Shown here: positions 15,935 through 25,241 of the stretch, one piece after another | How positions within the stretch are numbered: the stretch's first letter is position 1 | Layout of the letters: each line of letters opens with the position of its first letter | Source of the DNA: Streptomyces pristinaespiralis | Lineage (GTDB): Bacteria; Actinomycetota; Actinomycetes; Streptomycetales; Streptomycetaceae | Direction of reading: 5' to 3' | NCBI RefSeq assembly: GCF_001278075.1 | Contig: NZ_CP011340.1 | Coordinates: 2,046,001-2,110,000 of the forward strand | DNA: 64,000 nt | Translations under genes and position numbers: made by a program | The notes under the pieces: generated by a model | Databases searched by the model: none | The model's input: only the letters and a program-made list of their open reading frames with translations | What the model was told of the DNA's origin: nothing

Positions 15935-16912
15935 ATGGAATTCCTCGCGATCGTCGTCCATCTCGCGGTCGGCCTGTCGTCCCTGTTCCTGATCGTCCGG
16001 GTGTCCGCCGCCCAGCCGGCCTCCCCGCCCGGCGCCGCGCACGTCCACGACGCGTACGAGGCGGCCTTCCTCGCGGGCGGACCCGGACGCGTCGTCGACG
16101 CCGCGATCACCGCCCTGCACGGCGACGGACGGATCGCCGTCGGCTGGCCCGGAGTTCTGTCCGCGCTGCGGCCGGTCGCGCGGGACCCGGTGGAGCGGGC
16201 GGTGTTCTCGGTGCTCCCCTTCGCCCCGAACGGCGCGCTGCACACCGTACGGCTCCACACGATGCGCAGCCCCGCGGTACAGGAGATCGGCGACCTGCTC
16301 GCGGCACGCGGACTGATGGTGCCGCCCGGCCACGGCACGGGGCTCGCCCGGTGGGGCGTGATCCAGAGCGCGGTCTGCTTCCTCGGCCTCCCGGTGTCGC
16401 TCTTCCTCACGGTCGTCGCATTCCTCGGTGACACGTCCGGCGGCCCGGGATCGCCGTTCGTCCTCCTGGTCTTCCCGGTGCTGATCGCGGGCGCCGTGAT
16501 CGGCGCGTTCCAGGCGCGACGCGCCCGGCGGCGGGTCACGCCCGCGGGGCGGAGCGCGCTGCGTGCGTACCGCCTGGCGCACTCCGGGACGCGGGATCCG
16601 GCCGTCCTGGTGGCCCTGCAGGGCGTGCGGGGCGTGCCGGACTACGCCCTGCGCAGGCAGTTGGGCGCGGCCGTGCGGGTCGGTGCGACGAGCGGTGGCA
16701 CGACGGGCGGCGTGCCGAGCGATCCGTCGTACGCGCCTCCCTTCGTGGGCGAGGCCGTGTGGTGCGCCGGTTCGTCTCCCGAGTCGGGGGGCGGTTCCGG
16801 CTGCGGCGCGTCCGGCGGGTCGGGCTGCGGCGGCTCGGGAGGCGGCTCCGGCTCCTCCTGCGGCGGCTCCTCCGGATCCAGTTGCGGCGGAGGCTCCGGC
16901 AGCAGTTCCTGA
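15935..16912 (+). CDS. TIGR04222-domain membrane protein with Cys/Gly/Ser tail, likely MNIO partner
   Basis: A 325-residue protein with a membrane helix at residues 3-22. The TIGR04222 region (about 38-245) follows: AYEAAFLAGGPGRVVDAA is its hallmark, and a hydrophobic pair lies at 141-165 and 174-192. The family pattern is a conserved domain followed by low-complexity sequence. Here residues 284-325 are almost only Gly and Ser, with cysteines at 290, 298, 309 and 317, plus Cys277 just before. The start codon is ATG 15935, with GAGGTGA 8 nt upstream. A GTG at 15926 overlaps the MNIO stop as GTGA and would add three residues. Coupling to the MNIO gene suggests the tail cysteines are modified by it; this is inference. 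Confidence 0.85.
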   Translation: MEFLAIVVHLAVGLSSLFLIVRVSAAQPASPPGAAHVHDAYEAAFLAGGPGRVVDAAITALHGDGRIAVGWPGVLSALRPVARDPVERAVFSVLPFAPNGALHTVRLHTMRSPAVQEIGDLLAARGLMVPPGHGTGLARWGVIQSAVCFLGLPVSLFLTVVAFLGDTSGGPGSPFVLLVFPVLIAGAVIGAFQARRARRRVTPAGRSALRAYRLAHSGTRDPAVLVALQGVRGVPDYALRRQLGAAVRVGATSGGTTGGVPSDPSYAPPFVGEAVWCAGSSPESGGGSGCGASGGSGCGGSGGGSGSSCGGSSGSSCGGGSGSSS

Positions 16913-16922
16913 CGGGACGGCA

Positions 16923-16941
16923 TCGGGGTCATTGGCCCCGA
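16923..16941 (+). terminator. Short hairpin after the MNIO/TIGR04222 pair
   Basis: TCGGGGTC pairs with GGCCCCGA (one mismatch) across a three-base loop, 10 bases after the stop. It plausibly ends the two-gene unit. Confidence 0.45.
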
Positions 16942-17039
16942 CACCGCCGGACGGTGCTTTACTTCGCGAACCGCCCCTGACCAAGATCCCTTTCGTCCCG
17001 TGGCCGCCGCCCGGCCGCCCCGCGCACGAAGGGAACGCG

Positions 17040-18641
17040 ATGAGAACAGCCGCGAAGTACGGGGCCGTGGCGGGCCTCGGTTCCTTGCTCCTCACCTCGG
17101 TCGCCGTCGCCCCCGCCGGCGGTACGACCACCACCGACGCCGCCGCCCACGGCACCGCCGTGGCCGCCGGGCGCGCCGCGGCGGCCGGCATCGACTTCGG
17201 CCGCTGCCCCGCCGCCGAGAAGCTGCCCGACACGGTCCGCTGCGGCACCGTCGAGGTCCCGCTCGACTACGCAGACCCGTCGGGCCGCCGGATCGAACTC
17301 ACCGTCAGCCGGGTGCGGGCGACCGGGAAGAAGTCGCAGCGGCAGGGCGCCTTCGTCTACAACCCGGGCGGTCCGGGCGCCTCCAGCATGTCCTTCCCGC
17401 TGGCGGCCGGGCTGCCCGAGTGGAAGCGGATCGCGGAGGCGTACGACATCGTCGGCTACGCGCCCCGCGGGGTCGGCCGGTCCGCCCCGCTGTCCTGCCA
17501 GGAGCCGGAGGACTTCCTCAAGGCCCCCACCCAGGCCCCGACGCACCCCTCGCTCGCGTACAAGAAGGAACGCATCGCGCAGGCGCAGGCCTACGCGAAG
17601 GGCTGCGCGGAGAAGACCGGCACGGCGCTGCGCCACTACACGTCGCTGAACAACGCCCGCGACCTGGACGTGCTGAGGGCGGCGCTCGGCGAGAAGAAGC
17701 TGACGTTCATGGGCGCCTCGTACGGCACCTACTTCGGCGCCCTGTACGCGACGATGTTCCCCTCCCATGTGCGCCGTATGGTCTTCGACTCCGCTGTCGA
17801 CCCCGACCCCGAGCAGATCTGGTACCGCAACAACCTGGACCAGTCGGAGGCCTTCGAGAGCCGCTGGGCCGACTTCCGCGCCTGGGTGGCGAAGCACGAC
17901 ACGACGTACGGGCTGGGCGCGACCCCCGAGGACGTGTCCCGCAGCTACGAGAAGGTGCGCGCCCGCCTCGAGCGGGAGCCCGCGGGCGGCACGGTGGGTC
18001 CTGGCCAGCTGCACGCCGCGTTCCTGGGGGCCGGCTACTACGACGACTACTGGCCGCTGCGCGCCGGCGCGCTGTCGGAGTACCTGAAGGGCAACCCGGA
18101 GCCGCTGATCGAGCAGGCCGCGCCGGAGCCCGCGGCGGCGAAGGCCTCGGAGAACGGCAACGCCGTCTACACGGCGGTCGAGTGCAACGACGCCCCGTGG
18201 CCGGAGGACTGGCTCACCTGGGACCTGGACAACTCGCTGCTGGCCAAGCGCGCGCCGTTCGAGACCTGGGACAACGTGTGGATGAACCTGCCGTGCGCCT
18301 TCTGGCAGGAGCCGCGGCAGCAGCCGCTGGACGTCCGCGCGGAGCCGGGGCAGTTGCCGCCGACGTTGATCCTCGCGGCGGAGCGGGACGCGGCCACCCC
18401 GTACACGGGAGCGCTCGAACTGCAGCGGCGTCTTGCGGGTTCGGTGCTGGTCACGGAGGAGGACGCGGGGACGCACGGCATCGGCGGCGGCAGCAACACC
18501 TGCGTCAACAAGCACCTGGAGGACTATCTGCTGCGGGGTGAGACGCCGGTGCGGCGCGCATCGTGCGCGCCGCACCCGGAGCCCGACCCGGTGTCGCTGG
18601 ACCGGCGGGCGGAGCAGCGGAAGCTGCCGCACGCCGTCTGA
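17040..18641 (+). CDS. Secreted alpha/beta hydrolase, TAP-like (S33 tripeptidyl aminopeptidase-type)
   Basis: A 533-residue exported protein. The signal peptide covers residues 1-27 (AVAGLGSLLLTSVAVAPAGG). The fold opens with a cysteine-bounded strand (GRCPAAEKLPDTVRCGTVEVPLDY), typical of SlpD/SlpE and tripeptidyl aminopeptidases of Streptomyces. The oxyanion motif is NPGGPG (109-114) and the nucleophile elbow GASYGT places Ser227. The acidic residue lies in LAAERDAATP and the histidine in DAGTHGIG. The last 130 residues match the TAP-like C-terminal domain, with further cysteines. The expected role is removal of N-terminal tripeptides from secreted proteins or peptides. The ATG follows GAAGGGAA. 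Confidence 0.9.
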   Translation: MRTAAKYGAVAGLGSLLLTSVAVAPAGGTTTTDAAAHGTAVAAGRAAAAGIDFGRCPAAEKLPDTVRCGTVEVPLDYADPSGRRIELTVSRVRATGKKSQRQGAFVYNPGGPGASSMSFPLAAGLPEWKRIAEAYDIVGYAPRGVGRSAPLSCQEPEDFLKAPTQAPTHPSLAYKKERIAQAQAYAKGCAEKTGTALRHYTSLNNARDLDVLRAALGEKKLTFMGASYGTYFGALYATMFPSHVRRMVFDSAVDPDPEQIWYRNNLDQSEAFESRWADFRAWVAKHDTTYGLGATPEDVSRSYEKVRARLEREPAGGTVGPGQLHAAFLGAGYYDDYWPLRAGALSEYLKGNPEPLIEQAAPEPAAAKASENGNAVYTAVECNDAPWPEDWLTWDLDNSLLAKRAPFETWDNVWMNLPCAFWQEPRQQPLDVRAEPGQLPPTLILAAERDAATPYTGALELQRRLAGSVLVTEEDAGTHGIGGGSNTCVNKHLEDYLLRGETPVRRASCAPHPEPDPVSLDRRAEQRKLPHAV

Positions 18642-18660
18642 TCTTCCGGGCCATGTGGAC

Positions 18661-18697
18661 GGCTGGGTATCCGCTCTGCAGGAGCGGAAACCCGGCC
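18661..18697. terminator. Imperfect 16-bp stem hairpin between convergent genes
   Basis: Positions 18661-18676 and 18682-18697 pair in 14 of 16 positions around a five-base loop, 20 bases after the hydrolase stop and 60 bases beyond the stop of the opposing hemQ. It may serve both genes. Confidence 0.55.
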
Positions 18698-18757
18698 GTC
18701 AGGTCGTTCGCCGTCTTCGCCGGCTCAGCCGGCTCCGTCGGGCTCGCCGGTGGAGGG

Positions 18758-19471
18758 TTACGCGAGACCCGCGACGAGGTCCGCCACGTCCTTGCGGCGG
18801 CCGGTGTAGAACGGGACCTCCTCACGGACGTGCATCCGCGCCTCCGACGCACGCAGGTGCCGCATCAGGTCGACGATGCGGTACAGCTCGTCCGCCTCGA
18901 AGGCGAGGATCCACTCGTAGTCGCCGAGCGAGAACGAGGCGACCGTGTTGGCGCGCACGTCCGGGTAGCCGCGGGCCATCTTGCCGTGGTCGGCGAGCAT
19001 CCGGCGACGGTCCTCGTCGGGGAGCAGGTACCAGTCGTAGGAGCGCACGAAGGGGTAGACCGAGACGTAGTTGCGGGGGGTCTCGTCGGCCAGGAACGCC
19101 GGGATGTGCGACTTGTTGAACTCGGCGGGGCGGTGCAGCGCCATGTTCGACCACACCGGCTCGAGCGCGCGGCCGAGGCGGGTGCGGCGGAAGCGGTTGT
19201 ACGCGTCCTGCAGCTCGTCCGCGGTCTCGGCGTGCCACCAGATCATCACGTCGGCGTCGGCACGCAGCCCGGACACGTCGTACGTGCCGCGCACGGTGAC
19301 GTCCTTGGCGGCGAGCTGGTCGAACAGCTCCTGGACCTCCTCGGCGTAACCGGAGCGGTCCTCGGGCAGCACATCGCGCAACTTGAAGACGGACCACAGC
19401 GTGTACCGGATGACCTCGTTGAGGTCCTTGGCCTTCTTGCCTGCGTTCGGGAGCTTTTCTGGCGCACTCAT
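18758..19471 (-). CDS. hemQ: Coproheme decarboxylase HemQ (chlorite-dismutase family)
   Basis: A 237-residue cytoplasmic enzyme that converts coproheme III to haem b by two oxidative decarboxylations, the last step of the coproporphyrin-dependent pathway of Gram-positive bacteria. Family sequence is clear: [17 protein letters not shown] at the N-terminus, the active-site tyrosine region [18 protein letters not shown], and [19 protein letters not shown] before the C-terminal strand. The length is usual. The start (ATG 19471) is 4 nt after the hemG stop, so the two are co-transcribed. The longer frame from 19492 would overlap hemG and lacks support. Confidence 0.93.
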   Translation of the reverse strand: MSAPEKLPNAGKKAKDLNEVIRYTLWSVFKLRDVLPEDRSGYAEEVQELFDQLAAKDVTVRGTYDVSGLRADADVMIWWHAETADELQDAYNRFRRTRLGRALEPVWSNMALHRPAEFNKSHIPAFLADETPRNYVSVYPFVRSYDWYLLPDEDRRRMLADHGKMARGYPDVRANTVASFSLGDYEWILAFEADELYRIVDLMRHLRASEARMHVREEVPFYTGRRKDVADLVAGLA

Positions 19472-19475
19472 ACGG

Positions 19476-20903
19476 CTATTGTCCCGCCTCACGATCGGTG
19501 CCCCGCGCCAGGGTCGGCGTGGCGAGAATCTCGTCCGCGGCGCGCTGTCCGCTCGCGACGCAGGCCGGGATCCCGACGCCTTCGTACACCGCGCCGCACA
19601 GCCGCAGCCCCGGCAGCCCGGCGACCTCCTCGCGGATGCGGGCGACCCGGTCGAGGTGCCCCACGGGGTACTGGGGCAGGCCGCCGGTCCACCGGGTGAC
19701 CTCGGCGGCGACCGGGCGGGCGGTGAGCCCCACGGCGGCGCGGAGGTCGGTCAGGGAGACGTCGACGAGCTCGGCGTCCTCGCGTTCGAGGGCCTGCTCC
19801 TCGCCGTAGCGGCCGACGGAGGTGCGCAGCACGAACAGGTCCCCCGCGCTCCGGGCGACCCAGCCCCACTTGTTGGAGGAGAAGGTGGAGGCCTTGATGG
19901 TGTGCCCGTCCACCGGCGGGACGAGGAATCCGCTGCCTGCCGGCATCCCCGCCACGTCGGCGCGCCGGAACGCCATGGTGACCAGCGCCATCGAGGCGTA
20001 TTCGACACGGCCGAGCTCGGCCGCGGCGGCCGGCGACACGGAGGCCAGCAGCGCGGACGCGGACCAGGCGGGCGTGGCGAGCACCACGGCGTCGGCGTCG
20101 AGCGTCCCGCCGTCGGTGCGGACCTGCCAGCGGTCCGCGGCGCGGGTCAGGCCGAGGACGGGCGTCTCGGTGCGGATGTCGCCGCCCTTGGCGCGTACGG
20201 CGTCGGCCACGGCGCCCGGCAGGGTGCCGATGCCGCCGTCGAGCCCCATGAAGACCGGGCCTCCGGTCTGCTGCCCGGCCGCCCTCGCCTGGATGTCCCG
20301 CACGCCCTCGAGCAGTGAGTCATGGGTCCTCGCGGCCTCGAAGAGCTGGGGGACGGCCGCGCGCATCGAGATGCGGTAGGCGTCACCCGCGTAGACGCCG
20401 CCGAGCAGCGGCTCGACCAGCCGGTCGACGACCTCCCGGCCGAGGCGCTCGGCGACGTACGCGCCGACGGCGACGTCGTCGCCCACCGCGGCCGGCGCGA
20501 GGTCCTTCTCGTGCTCGATTCGGGCGAGGCCCTCCGCGGAGAGCAGCCCGGCGAGCGCCGACGCGTCACCCGGGACGCCCATCACATGCCCCTTCGGCAT
20601 GGGCCGCAGGGCGTCACGGGTCCAGACCGCCGAGGTCGCCGTGGCCGGCGGCTCCAGCCGGTCGCCGAGACCGACCGCGCGGGCGAGGTCGGTGCCCTCG
20701 GCGCGGCGGGCGAGCATCGACTCGGCGCCGAGGTCGACCCGCACGCCCTCGATCTCGCCCGACAGCAGCTTGCCGCCGACGCGGTCGGTCGCCTCGAGGA
20801 GGGTGACGCGCACGCCGGAGGCGAGCAGCCGGTGCGCGGCGGCGAGACCGGCGATACCGCCCCCGATGACGACGACATGGCGCGCTCGTGTGTCCACGTT
20901 CAT
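19476..20903 (-). CDS. hemG: Protoporphyrinogen/coproporphyrinogen III oxidase (FAD-dependent)
   Basis: A 475-residue flavoprotein of the HemY/CgoX class (hemG is the symbol commonly used in Streptomyces). It oxidises a porphyrinogen by six electrons using oxygen. In organisms with HemQ the physiological substrate is coproporphyrinogen III. The N-terminal dinucleotide fold is [17 protein letters not shown], followed by [14 protein letters not shown]. The C-terminal FAD contact is [18 protein letters not shown]. The ATG start is at the divergent region shared with the DUF4349 lipoprotein gene. It lies directly upstream of hemQ and about 3 kb from hemE, which is separately transcribed. Confidence 0.92.
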   Translation of the reverse strand: MNVDTRARHVVVIGGGIAGLAAAHRLLASGVRVTLLEATDRVGGKLLSGEIEGVRVDLGAESMLARRAEGTDLARAVGLGDRLEPPATATSAVWTRDALRPMPKGHVMGVPGDASALAGLLSAEGLARIEHEKDLAPAAVGDDVAVGAYVAERLGREVVDRLVEPLLGGVYAGDAYRISMRAAVPQLFEAARTHDSLLEGVRDIQARAAGQQTGGPVFMGLDGGIGTLPGAVADAVRAKGGDIRTETPVLGLTRAADRWQVRTDGGTLDADAVVLATPAWSASALLASVSPAAAAELGRVEYASMALVTMAFRRADVAGMPAGSGFLVPPVDGHTIKASTFSSNKWGWVARSAGDLFVLRTSVGRYGEEQALEREDAELVDVSLTDLRAAVGLTARPVAAEVTRWTGGLPQYPVGHLDRVARIREEVAGLPGLRLCGAVYEGVGIPACVASGQRAADEILATPTLARGTDREAGQ

Positions 20904-21031
20904 GGTCCAACTCTCTCAAACGCCGTTCCGAGTCCTGACCGTGACCGCTTCGGGACCCGGAACCGGCAACCCGCGCCGGGGCCGGGGCGTCGAACCTGCG
21001 ACAAGTTCACAACCATCCCCGGGGGGCCGGT

Positions 21032-22024
21032 ATGCGTGCACGGCGTGCGTTCGCGGTACTACTTCTCACTGCCTCACTCGGCCTCGCCGGGTGCGCGGGC
21101 GGTTCCGACTCCGGCGACGGCGCGCAGAGCGCGGCGAAACCGGCCGCGCGTGACGCGGAGGGCGCGGCCGGGTCGCGACAGGCGGCCGACGAGGCGGCGG
21201 GGGCGCCGGCCGAGGACGGCGCGGACCGTGACGGCGCCGCGAAGCCGTCTGCGCCGCCGAGCACCCACGTCATCCGCACGGCCACGCTCGAGGTGGAGGT
21301 CGAGGACGCCACCAAGGCGCTCGCCGCGGCCCGCAGGGCGGCGGGGAACGCGGGCGGACACGTGGAGAACGAGAGCACCGAGCGGATCGACGACACGCAC
21401 GTCACGTCGAACGTCGTGCTGCGCGTGCCGCAGGAGCGTTACGAGTCGGTGCTGGCCGAACTGGCCGGAGCCGGGAAGCTGTTGTCCCGCACGGCCGACG
21501 CGAAGGACGTCACCGGCCAGGTCGTGGACGTGGAGAGCCGGATCGCGACCCAGCGGGCGAGCGTCGCGCGGGTGCGGGAACTGATGGACCGGGCGACGAG
21601 GCTGTCGGACGTCGTCACGCTCGAGGCCGAGCTGAGCACCCGTCAGGCCGACCTGGAGTCACTGCTCGCACAGCAGGCGACGCTGAAGGACCGCACCTCG
21701 CTCGCGACGATCACGCTGACGCTGTCGGAGACCACGCCCGAGGAGACCGCGAAGGAGGACGACGGCCCCGGCTTCCTCGACGCGCTCGGCGGCGGCTGGG
21801 ACGCGCTGGTCGCGACGCTGCACTGGATCGCGGTGGCGGTCGGCGCCGTGGCTCCCTTCGCGGCGCTGGGCGCGGTGCTGTACGCGGTGTGGCGGTGGCT
21901 GGTCCGCCCGCGCCTGCCCGAGCGGCCGGCGCGCACCCCGGCTCCCCCGGCCGCACCGACCGCCGCCGCACCGGCAGCCGCCCGGACCACCCCTCCGGCC
22001 GCTCCTGGGGGCACGCGGGACTGA
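21032..22024 (+). CDS. DUF4349-domain lipoprotein
   Basis: A 330-residue exported lipoprotein. The signal peptide ends in the lipobox LAGC (cysteine 21), followed by an Ala/Asp-rich spacer to residue 80. The DUF4349 domain spans about 80-285: a beta element (THVIRTATLEVEVEDATKAL), a long coiled-coil section (QVVDVESRIATQRASVARVREL, LSTRQADLESLLAQQATL), and a closing membrane helix (ALVATLHWIAVAVGAVAPF). A Pro/Ala-rich tail ends the protein. The function is unknown; related proteins are membrane-associated. It is divergent from hemG. Confidence 0.88.
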   Translation: MRARRAFAVLLLTASLGLAGCAGGSDSGDGAQSAAKPAARDAEGAAGSRQAADEAAGAPAEDGADRDGAAKPSAPPSTHVIRTATLEVEVEDATKALAAARRAAGNAGGHVENESTERIDDTHVTSNVVLRVPQERYESVLAELAGAGKLLSRTADAKDVTGQVVDVESRIATQRASVARVRELMDRATRLSDVVTLEAELSTRQADLESLLAQQATLKDRTSLATITLTLSETTPEETAKEDDGPGFLDALGGGWDALVATLHWIAVAVGAVAPFAALGAVLYAVWRWLVRPRLPERPARTPAPPAAPTAAAPAAARTTPPAAPGGTRD

Positions 22025-22052
22025 AAGCGCCCTTCCCCGTAGCGTGTTCCCC

Positions 22053-23432
22053 ATGGGAGCGACTGAGCGGCTGGTGGTCATCGGGGGCGATGCGGCGGGC
22101 ATGTCCGCCGCATCGCAGGCACGCAGGATGAAGGGCCCGGACGAGCTGGAGATCGTCGCGTTCGAGCGCGGTCACTTCAGCTCGTACTCGGCGTGCGGCA
22201 TCCCGTACTGGGTGAGCGGCGACGTGACGGACCGCGCCGAACTCGTCGCCCGTACCCCGAAGGAGCACCGGGAGCGCGCCATCGACCTGCGGATGCGCAC
22301 CGAGGTCACGGAGATCGACGTCGCCGGAGGGCGGGTGCGCTCGCGCGACCTGGAGAGCGGCGCGGAGTCCTGGACCGGTTACGACAAGCTGGTCGTCGCC
22401 ACCGGTGCCCGTCCGGTGCGCCCCGACCTGCCCGGCATCGGCGCGCCCGGCGTCCACGGCGTGCAGACCCTCGACGACGGCCAGGCGCTGCTGGACAGCC
22501 TTTCCCGCACCGAGGGCCGGCGGGCGGTCGTCGTCGGCGCCGGGTACATCGGCGTCGAGATGGCGGAGGCGCTCCTCAAGCACGGCTTCGAGGTCACCCT
22601 CGTCGACCGCGGCGAGCAGCCGATGGCGACGCTCGACCCCGACATGGGCCGGCTGGTCCACGAGGCGATGTCCGGCATGGGCATCACCACGGTCTCCCGA
22701 ACGGCCGTCACCAAGATCCTCACCGGCGACGACGGCCGGGTCCGGGCCGTCGCCACCGACAGTGCCGAGCACCCGGCGGACATCGTGGTCCTCGGTATCG
22801 GCGTCGAGCCGGAGACCACCCTCGCCCGGGCCGCCGGCCTCCCGCTGGGCCACCACGGCGGGCTCCTCACGGACCTGTCGATGCGGGTACGCGGCCACGA
22901 GAACATCTGGGCCGGCGGCGACTGCGTCGAGGTCCTCGACCTCGTGTCCGGCCGCGAACGCCACGTCCCGCTCGGTACGCACGCCAACAAGCACGGCCAG
23001 GTCATCGGAGCGAACGTGGGCGGCGGCTACGGCACGTTCCCAGGCGTCGTCGGCACCGCGGTGAGCAAGGTCTGCGACCTGGAGATCGCCCGCACGGGCC
23101 TGCGCGAGAAGGACGCGCGGGCGGTGGGCCTCCAGTACGTGACGGCGACGATCGAGTCGACGAGCCGCGCGGGCTACTTCCCCGGCGCTGCCGCCATGAC
23201 GGTCAAGATGCTGGCGGAACGCCGCACGGGCCGATTGCTGGGCGTCCAGATCGTCGGCCGTGAGGGCGCGGGCAAGCGCGTGGACGTCGCGGCGGTGGCA
23301 CTGACGGCCGGCATGACCGTCGAACAGATGACGGCGCTGGACCTGGGCTACGCCCCGCCGTTCTCCCCTGTCTGGGACCCGGTCCTGGTCGCGGCCCGCA
23401 AGGCGTCGGCGGCGGTGCGGGCGGGAGCGTAG
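22053..23432 (+). CDS. CoA-disulfide reductase/NADH oxidase-family FAD oxidoreductase
   Basis: A 459-residue two-dinucleotide-fold flavoprotein. The FAD motif is VVIGGDAAGMSAASQ, the redox motif is SSYSACGIPYW (single cysteine at the position of Cys43 in CoA-disulfide reductases), and the NAD(P)H fold is AVVVGAGYIGVEMAEAL. The C-terminal dimerisation domain includes GVVGTAVSKVCDLEIARTGL and DLGYAPPFSPVWDP, whose tyrosine is typical of CoADR. It may reduce CoA disulfide, persulfide or polysulfide. ATG 22053 is chosen. The sequence TAGCGT at 22040-22045 sits just upstream, like a -10 element of a leaderless transcript, and no ribosome site is visible. GTG 22044 is the alternative. Confidence 0.87.
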   Translation: MGATERLVVIGGDAAGMSAASQARRMKGPDELEIVAFERGHFSSYSACGIPYWVSGDVTDRAELVARTPKEHRERAIDLRMRTEVTEIDVAGGRVRSRDLESGAESWTGYDKLVVATGARPVRPDLPGIGAPGVHGVQTLDDGQALLDSLSRTEGRRAVVVGAGYIGVEMAEALLKHGFEVTLVDRGEQPMATLDPDMGRLVHEAMSGMGITTVSRTAVTKILTGDDGRVRAVATDSAEHPADIVVLGIGVEPETTLARAAGLPLGHHGGLLTDLSMRVRGHENIWAGGDCVEVLDLVSGRERHVPLGTHANKHGQVIGANVGGGYGTFPGVVGTAVSKVCDLEIARTGLREKDARAVGLQYVTATIESTSRAGYFPGAAAMTVKMLAERRTGRLLGVQIVGREGAGKRVDVAAVALTAGMTVEQMTALDLGYAPPFSPVWDPVLVAARKASAAVRAGA

Positions 23433-23531
23433 ACGGTGGTGGGCGGGGGCGCCCTCGCGGGGCGTCCGAACAGCCCCATTTACCCAGAGTGATGAATTGC
23501 GCCAAATGCATCACCGTGTGTAGCTGGGGGC

Positions 23532-24029
23532 ATGATCCGACACACAGCGCGAGCGCTCTGCGCCGCCTCACTCGTCATCGCGCCTCTCGCGATAAGCACC
23601 CCCGCCCACGCCGTGACCACGTGCACCGTCAACGGCAGGACCGTCACGGGCACGACCGTGAACGGCACCGCCGGCAGCGACTCCATCCGCTGCGGCGCGG
23701 TCGACGCCGGTGACACGGTCAACGGCCTCGGCGGCAGCGACATCATCACCATCACGGGCCCGGTCGCGGGCACCGTGAACGGCGGAGCCGGCAGCGACCG
23801 TGTCACCGTCTCCTCGACCGCCTCCGTCAGCGGCGTCGTCGCCGGCAACGAGGGCGACGACTACGTCACCGTGGGCGGCGTGACGACCACCGGCGACGTC
23901 CTCGGCGGCACCGGGAACGACTTCCTCCGGACCGGGGCCAACGCCGGCCTCGTCGACGGGGACGGCGGATTCGACTACTGCGTCGTGGCCTCCGGCAACG
24001 ACCCCGAGAACTGCGAATTCCCCTTCTGA
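23532..24029 (+). CDS. Secreted RTX-like (haemolysin-type) calcium-binding protein
   Basis: A 165-residue exported protein with a clear signal peptide (residues 1-27, ending HAV). The mature part consists of repeated glycine-rich nonapeptide-like turns (GLGGSDIIT, GGAGSDRVT, GNEGDDYVT, GGTGNDFLR, GDGGFDYC) that build a calcium-bound beta roll. Three cysteines lie near the ends, one pair probably disulfide-bonded. No catalytic domain is present. The ATG follows a GGGGG ribosome site. Upstream, GTGATG and CATCAC half-sites (about 23491-23515) form a possible operator. Confidence 0.82.
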   Translation: MIRHTARALCAASLVIAPLAISTPAHAVTTCTVNGRTVTGTTVNGTAGSDSIRCGAVDAGDTVNGLGGSDIITITGPVAGTVNGGAGSDRVTVSSTASVSGVVAGNEGDDYVTVGGVTTTGDVLGGTGNDFLRTGANAGLVDGDGGFDYCVVASGNDPENCEFPF

Positions 24030-24035
24030 GCCGAA

Positions 24036-24071
24036 GGCTCGCCGCGGTGCCGGCCGGCACCGCGGCGAGCC
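24036..24071. terminator. Perfect 36-bp palindrome between convergent genes
   Basis: GGCTCGCCGCGGTGCCGG (24036-24053) is followed directly by its perfect reverse complement. It sits 7 bases after the RTX-like stop and 17 bases from the hemE stop, so it is well placed to terminate both transcripts. Confidence 0.8.
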
Positions 24072-24087
24072 GCGTGTCCGGGCTGTC

Positions 24088-25149
24088 TCAGCGCGCGGTC
24101 TGCTCGTGCACGTACGCCACCAGCCGCGTCAGCGCGTCCGGGTCCGTCGTCGGCAGCACGCCGTGGCCGAGGTTGAAGACATGACCCTCCAGCCCCGCCG
24201 CCGCGTCCAGCACCTCACGGGTCTTCGACTCGACCGCCTCCCGCGAGGAGAAGAGCACCGCCGGGTCCAGGTTGCCCTGGAGCGCCTTGCCGGGGCCGAC
24301 CCGGCGCGCGGCCTCGTCCAGCGGGACGCGCCAGTCGACGCCGACGACGTCCGCGCCCGCCTCGCCCATGAGACCGAGCAGCTCGCCCGTGCCCACGCCG
24401 AAGTGGATGCGCGGGACGCCGTAGGAGGCGACGGCCTCGAAGACCTTCTCCGACGCCGGCATCACCGAGCGCCGGTAGTCGGCGGGAGCCAGCGCGCCCA
24501 CCCACGAGTCGAAGAGCTGCACGGCGGAGGCGCCGGCCTCGATCTGGACCTTCAGGAAGGCGGAGGTGATCTCCGCGAGGCGGTCCAGCAGGTCGGCCCA
24601 CAGCTGCGGGTCGCCGTACATCAGGGCCTTGGTGTTCTCGTGGTTGCGCGAGGGGCCGCCCTCGACGAGGTAGCTGGCGAGGGTGAAGGGCGCGCCGGCG
24701 AAGCCGATGAGCGGGGTCGGGCCGAGCTCGTCGGTGAGCATCCCCATGGCCTCGGTGACGTACCGGACGTCGTCCGGCGTCAGGTCGCGCAGCCGGGCGA
24801 GATCGGCGCGCGTACGGATCGGCTCGGCGACCACAGGTCCGACGCCCGGCTTGATGTCGAGGTCGATGCCGATCGCCTTGAGCGGCACCACGATGTCGCT
24901 GAAGAAGATCGCCGCGTCGACCTTGTGCCGCCGGACCGGCTGCAGGGTGATCTCCGTGACGAGCTCGGGCCGCATGCAGGACTCGAGCATCGGGATGCCC
25001 TCGCGGACCTTCAGGTACTCCGGCAGTGAGCGGCCCGCCTGACGCATGAACCACACGGGCGTGTGCGGCACCGGTTCGCGGCGGCACGCCTTCAGGAACG
25101 CGGAGTCATAGGTCTTCAGGTGGCCCGGGGGGCGGTTGTTGGCGCTCAC
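24088..25149 (-). CDS. hemE: Uroporphyrinogen decarboxylase
   Basis: A 353-residue cytoplasmic enzyme that removes four acetate carboxyls from uroporphyrinogen III to give coproporphyrinogen III, the substrate feeding the HemG/HemQ branch found 3 kb away. The N-terminal signature [15 protein letters not shown] is present, as are [17 protein letters not shown] and the C-terminal [17 protein letters not shown]. The length is normal. The GTG start at 25149 gives the usual [13 protein letters not shown] N-terminus. It is divergent from the DUF3000 gene. Confidence 0.96.
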   Translation of the reverse strand: MSANNRPPGHLKTYDSAFLKACRREPVPHTPVWFMRQAGRSLPEYLKVREGIPMLESCMRPELVTEITLQPVRRHKVDAAIFFSDIVVPLKAIGIDLDIKPGVGPVVAEPIRTRADLARLRDLTPDDVRYVTEAMGMLTDELGPTPLIGFAGAPFTLASYLVEGGPSRNHENTKALMYGDPQLWADLLDRLAEITSAFLKVQIEAGASAVQLFDSWVGALAPADYRRSVMPASEKVFEAVASYGVPRIHFGVGTGELLGLMGEAGADVVGVDWRVPLDEAARRVGPGKALQGNLDPAVLFSSREAVESKTREVLDAAAGLEGHVFNLGHGVLPTTDPDALTRLVAYVHEQTAR

Positions 25150-25241
25150 GCACTGAATCTTCGCATGTGCGCGGGAAGTGCCCGCCCCGGCCCGGGTGTC
25201 CCTCCCTGCGCGAAGCCCCCGTTCCGCCTACTCTTCCCCGC

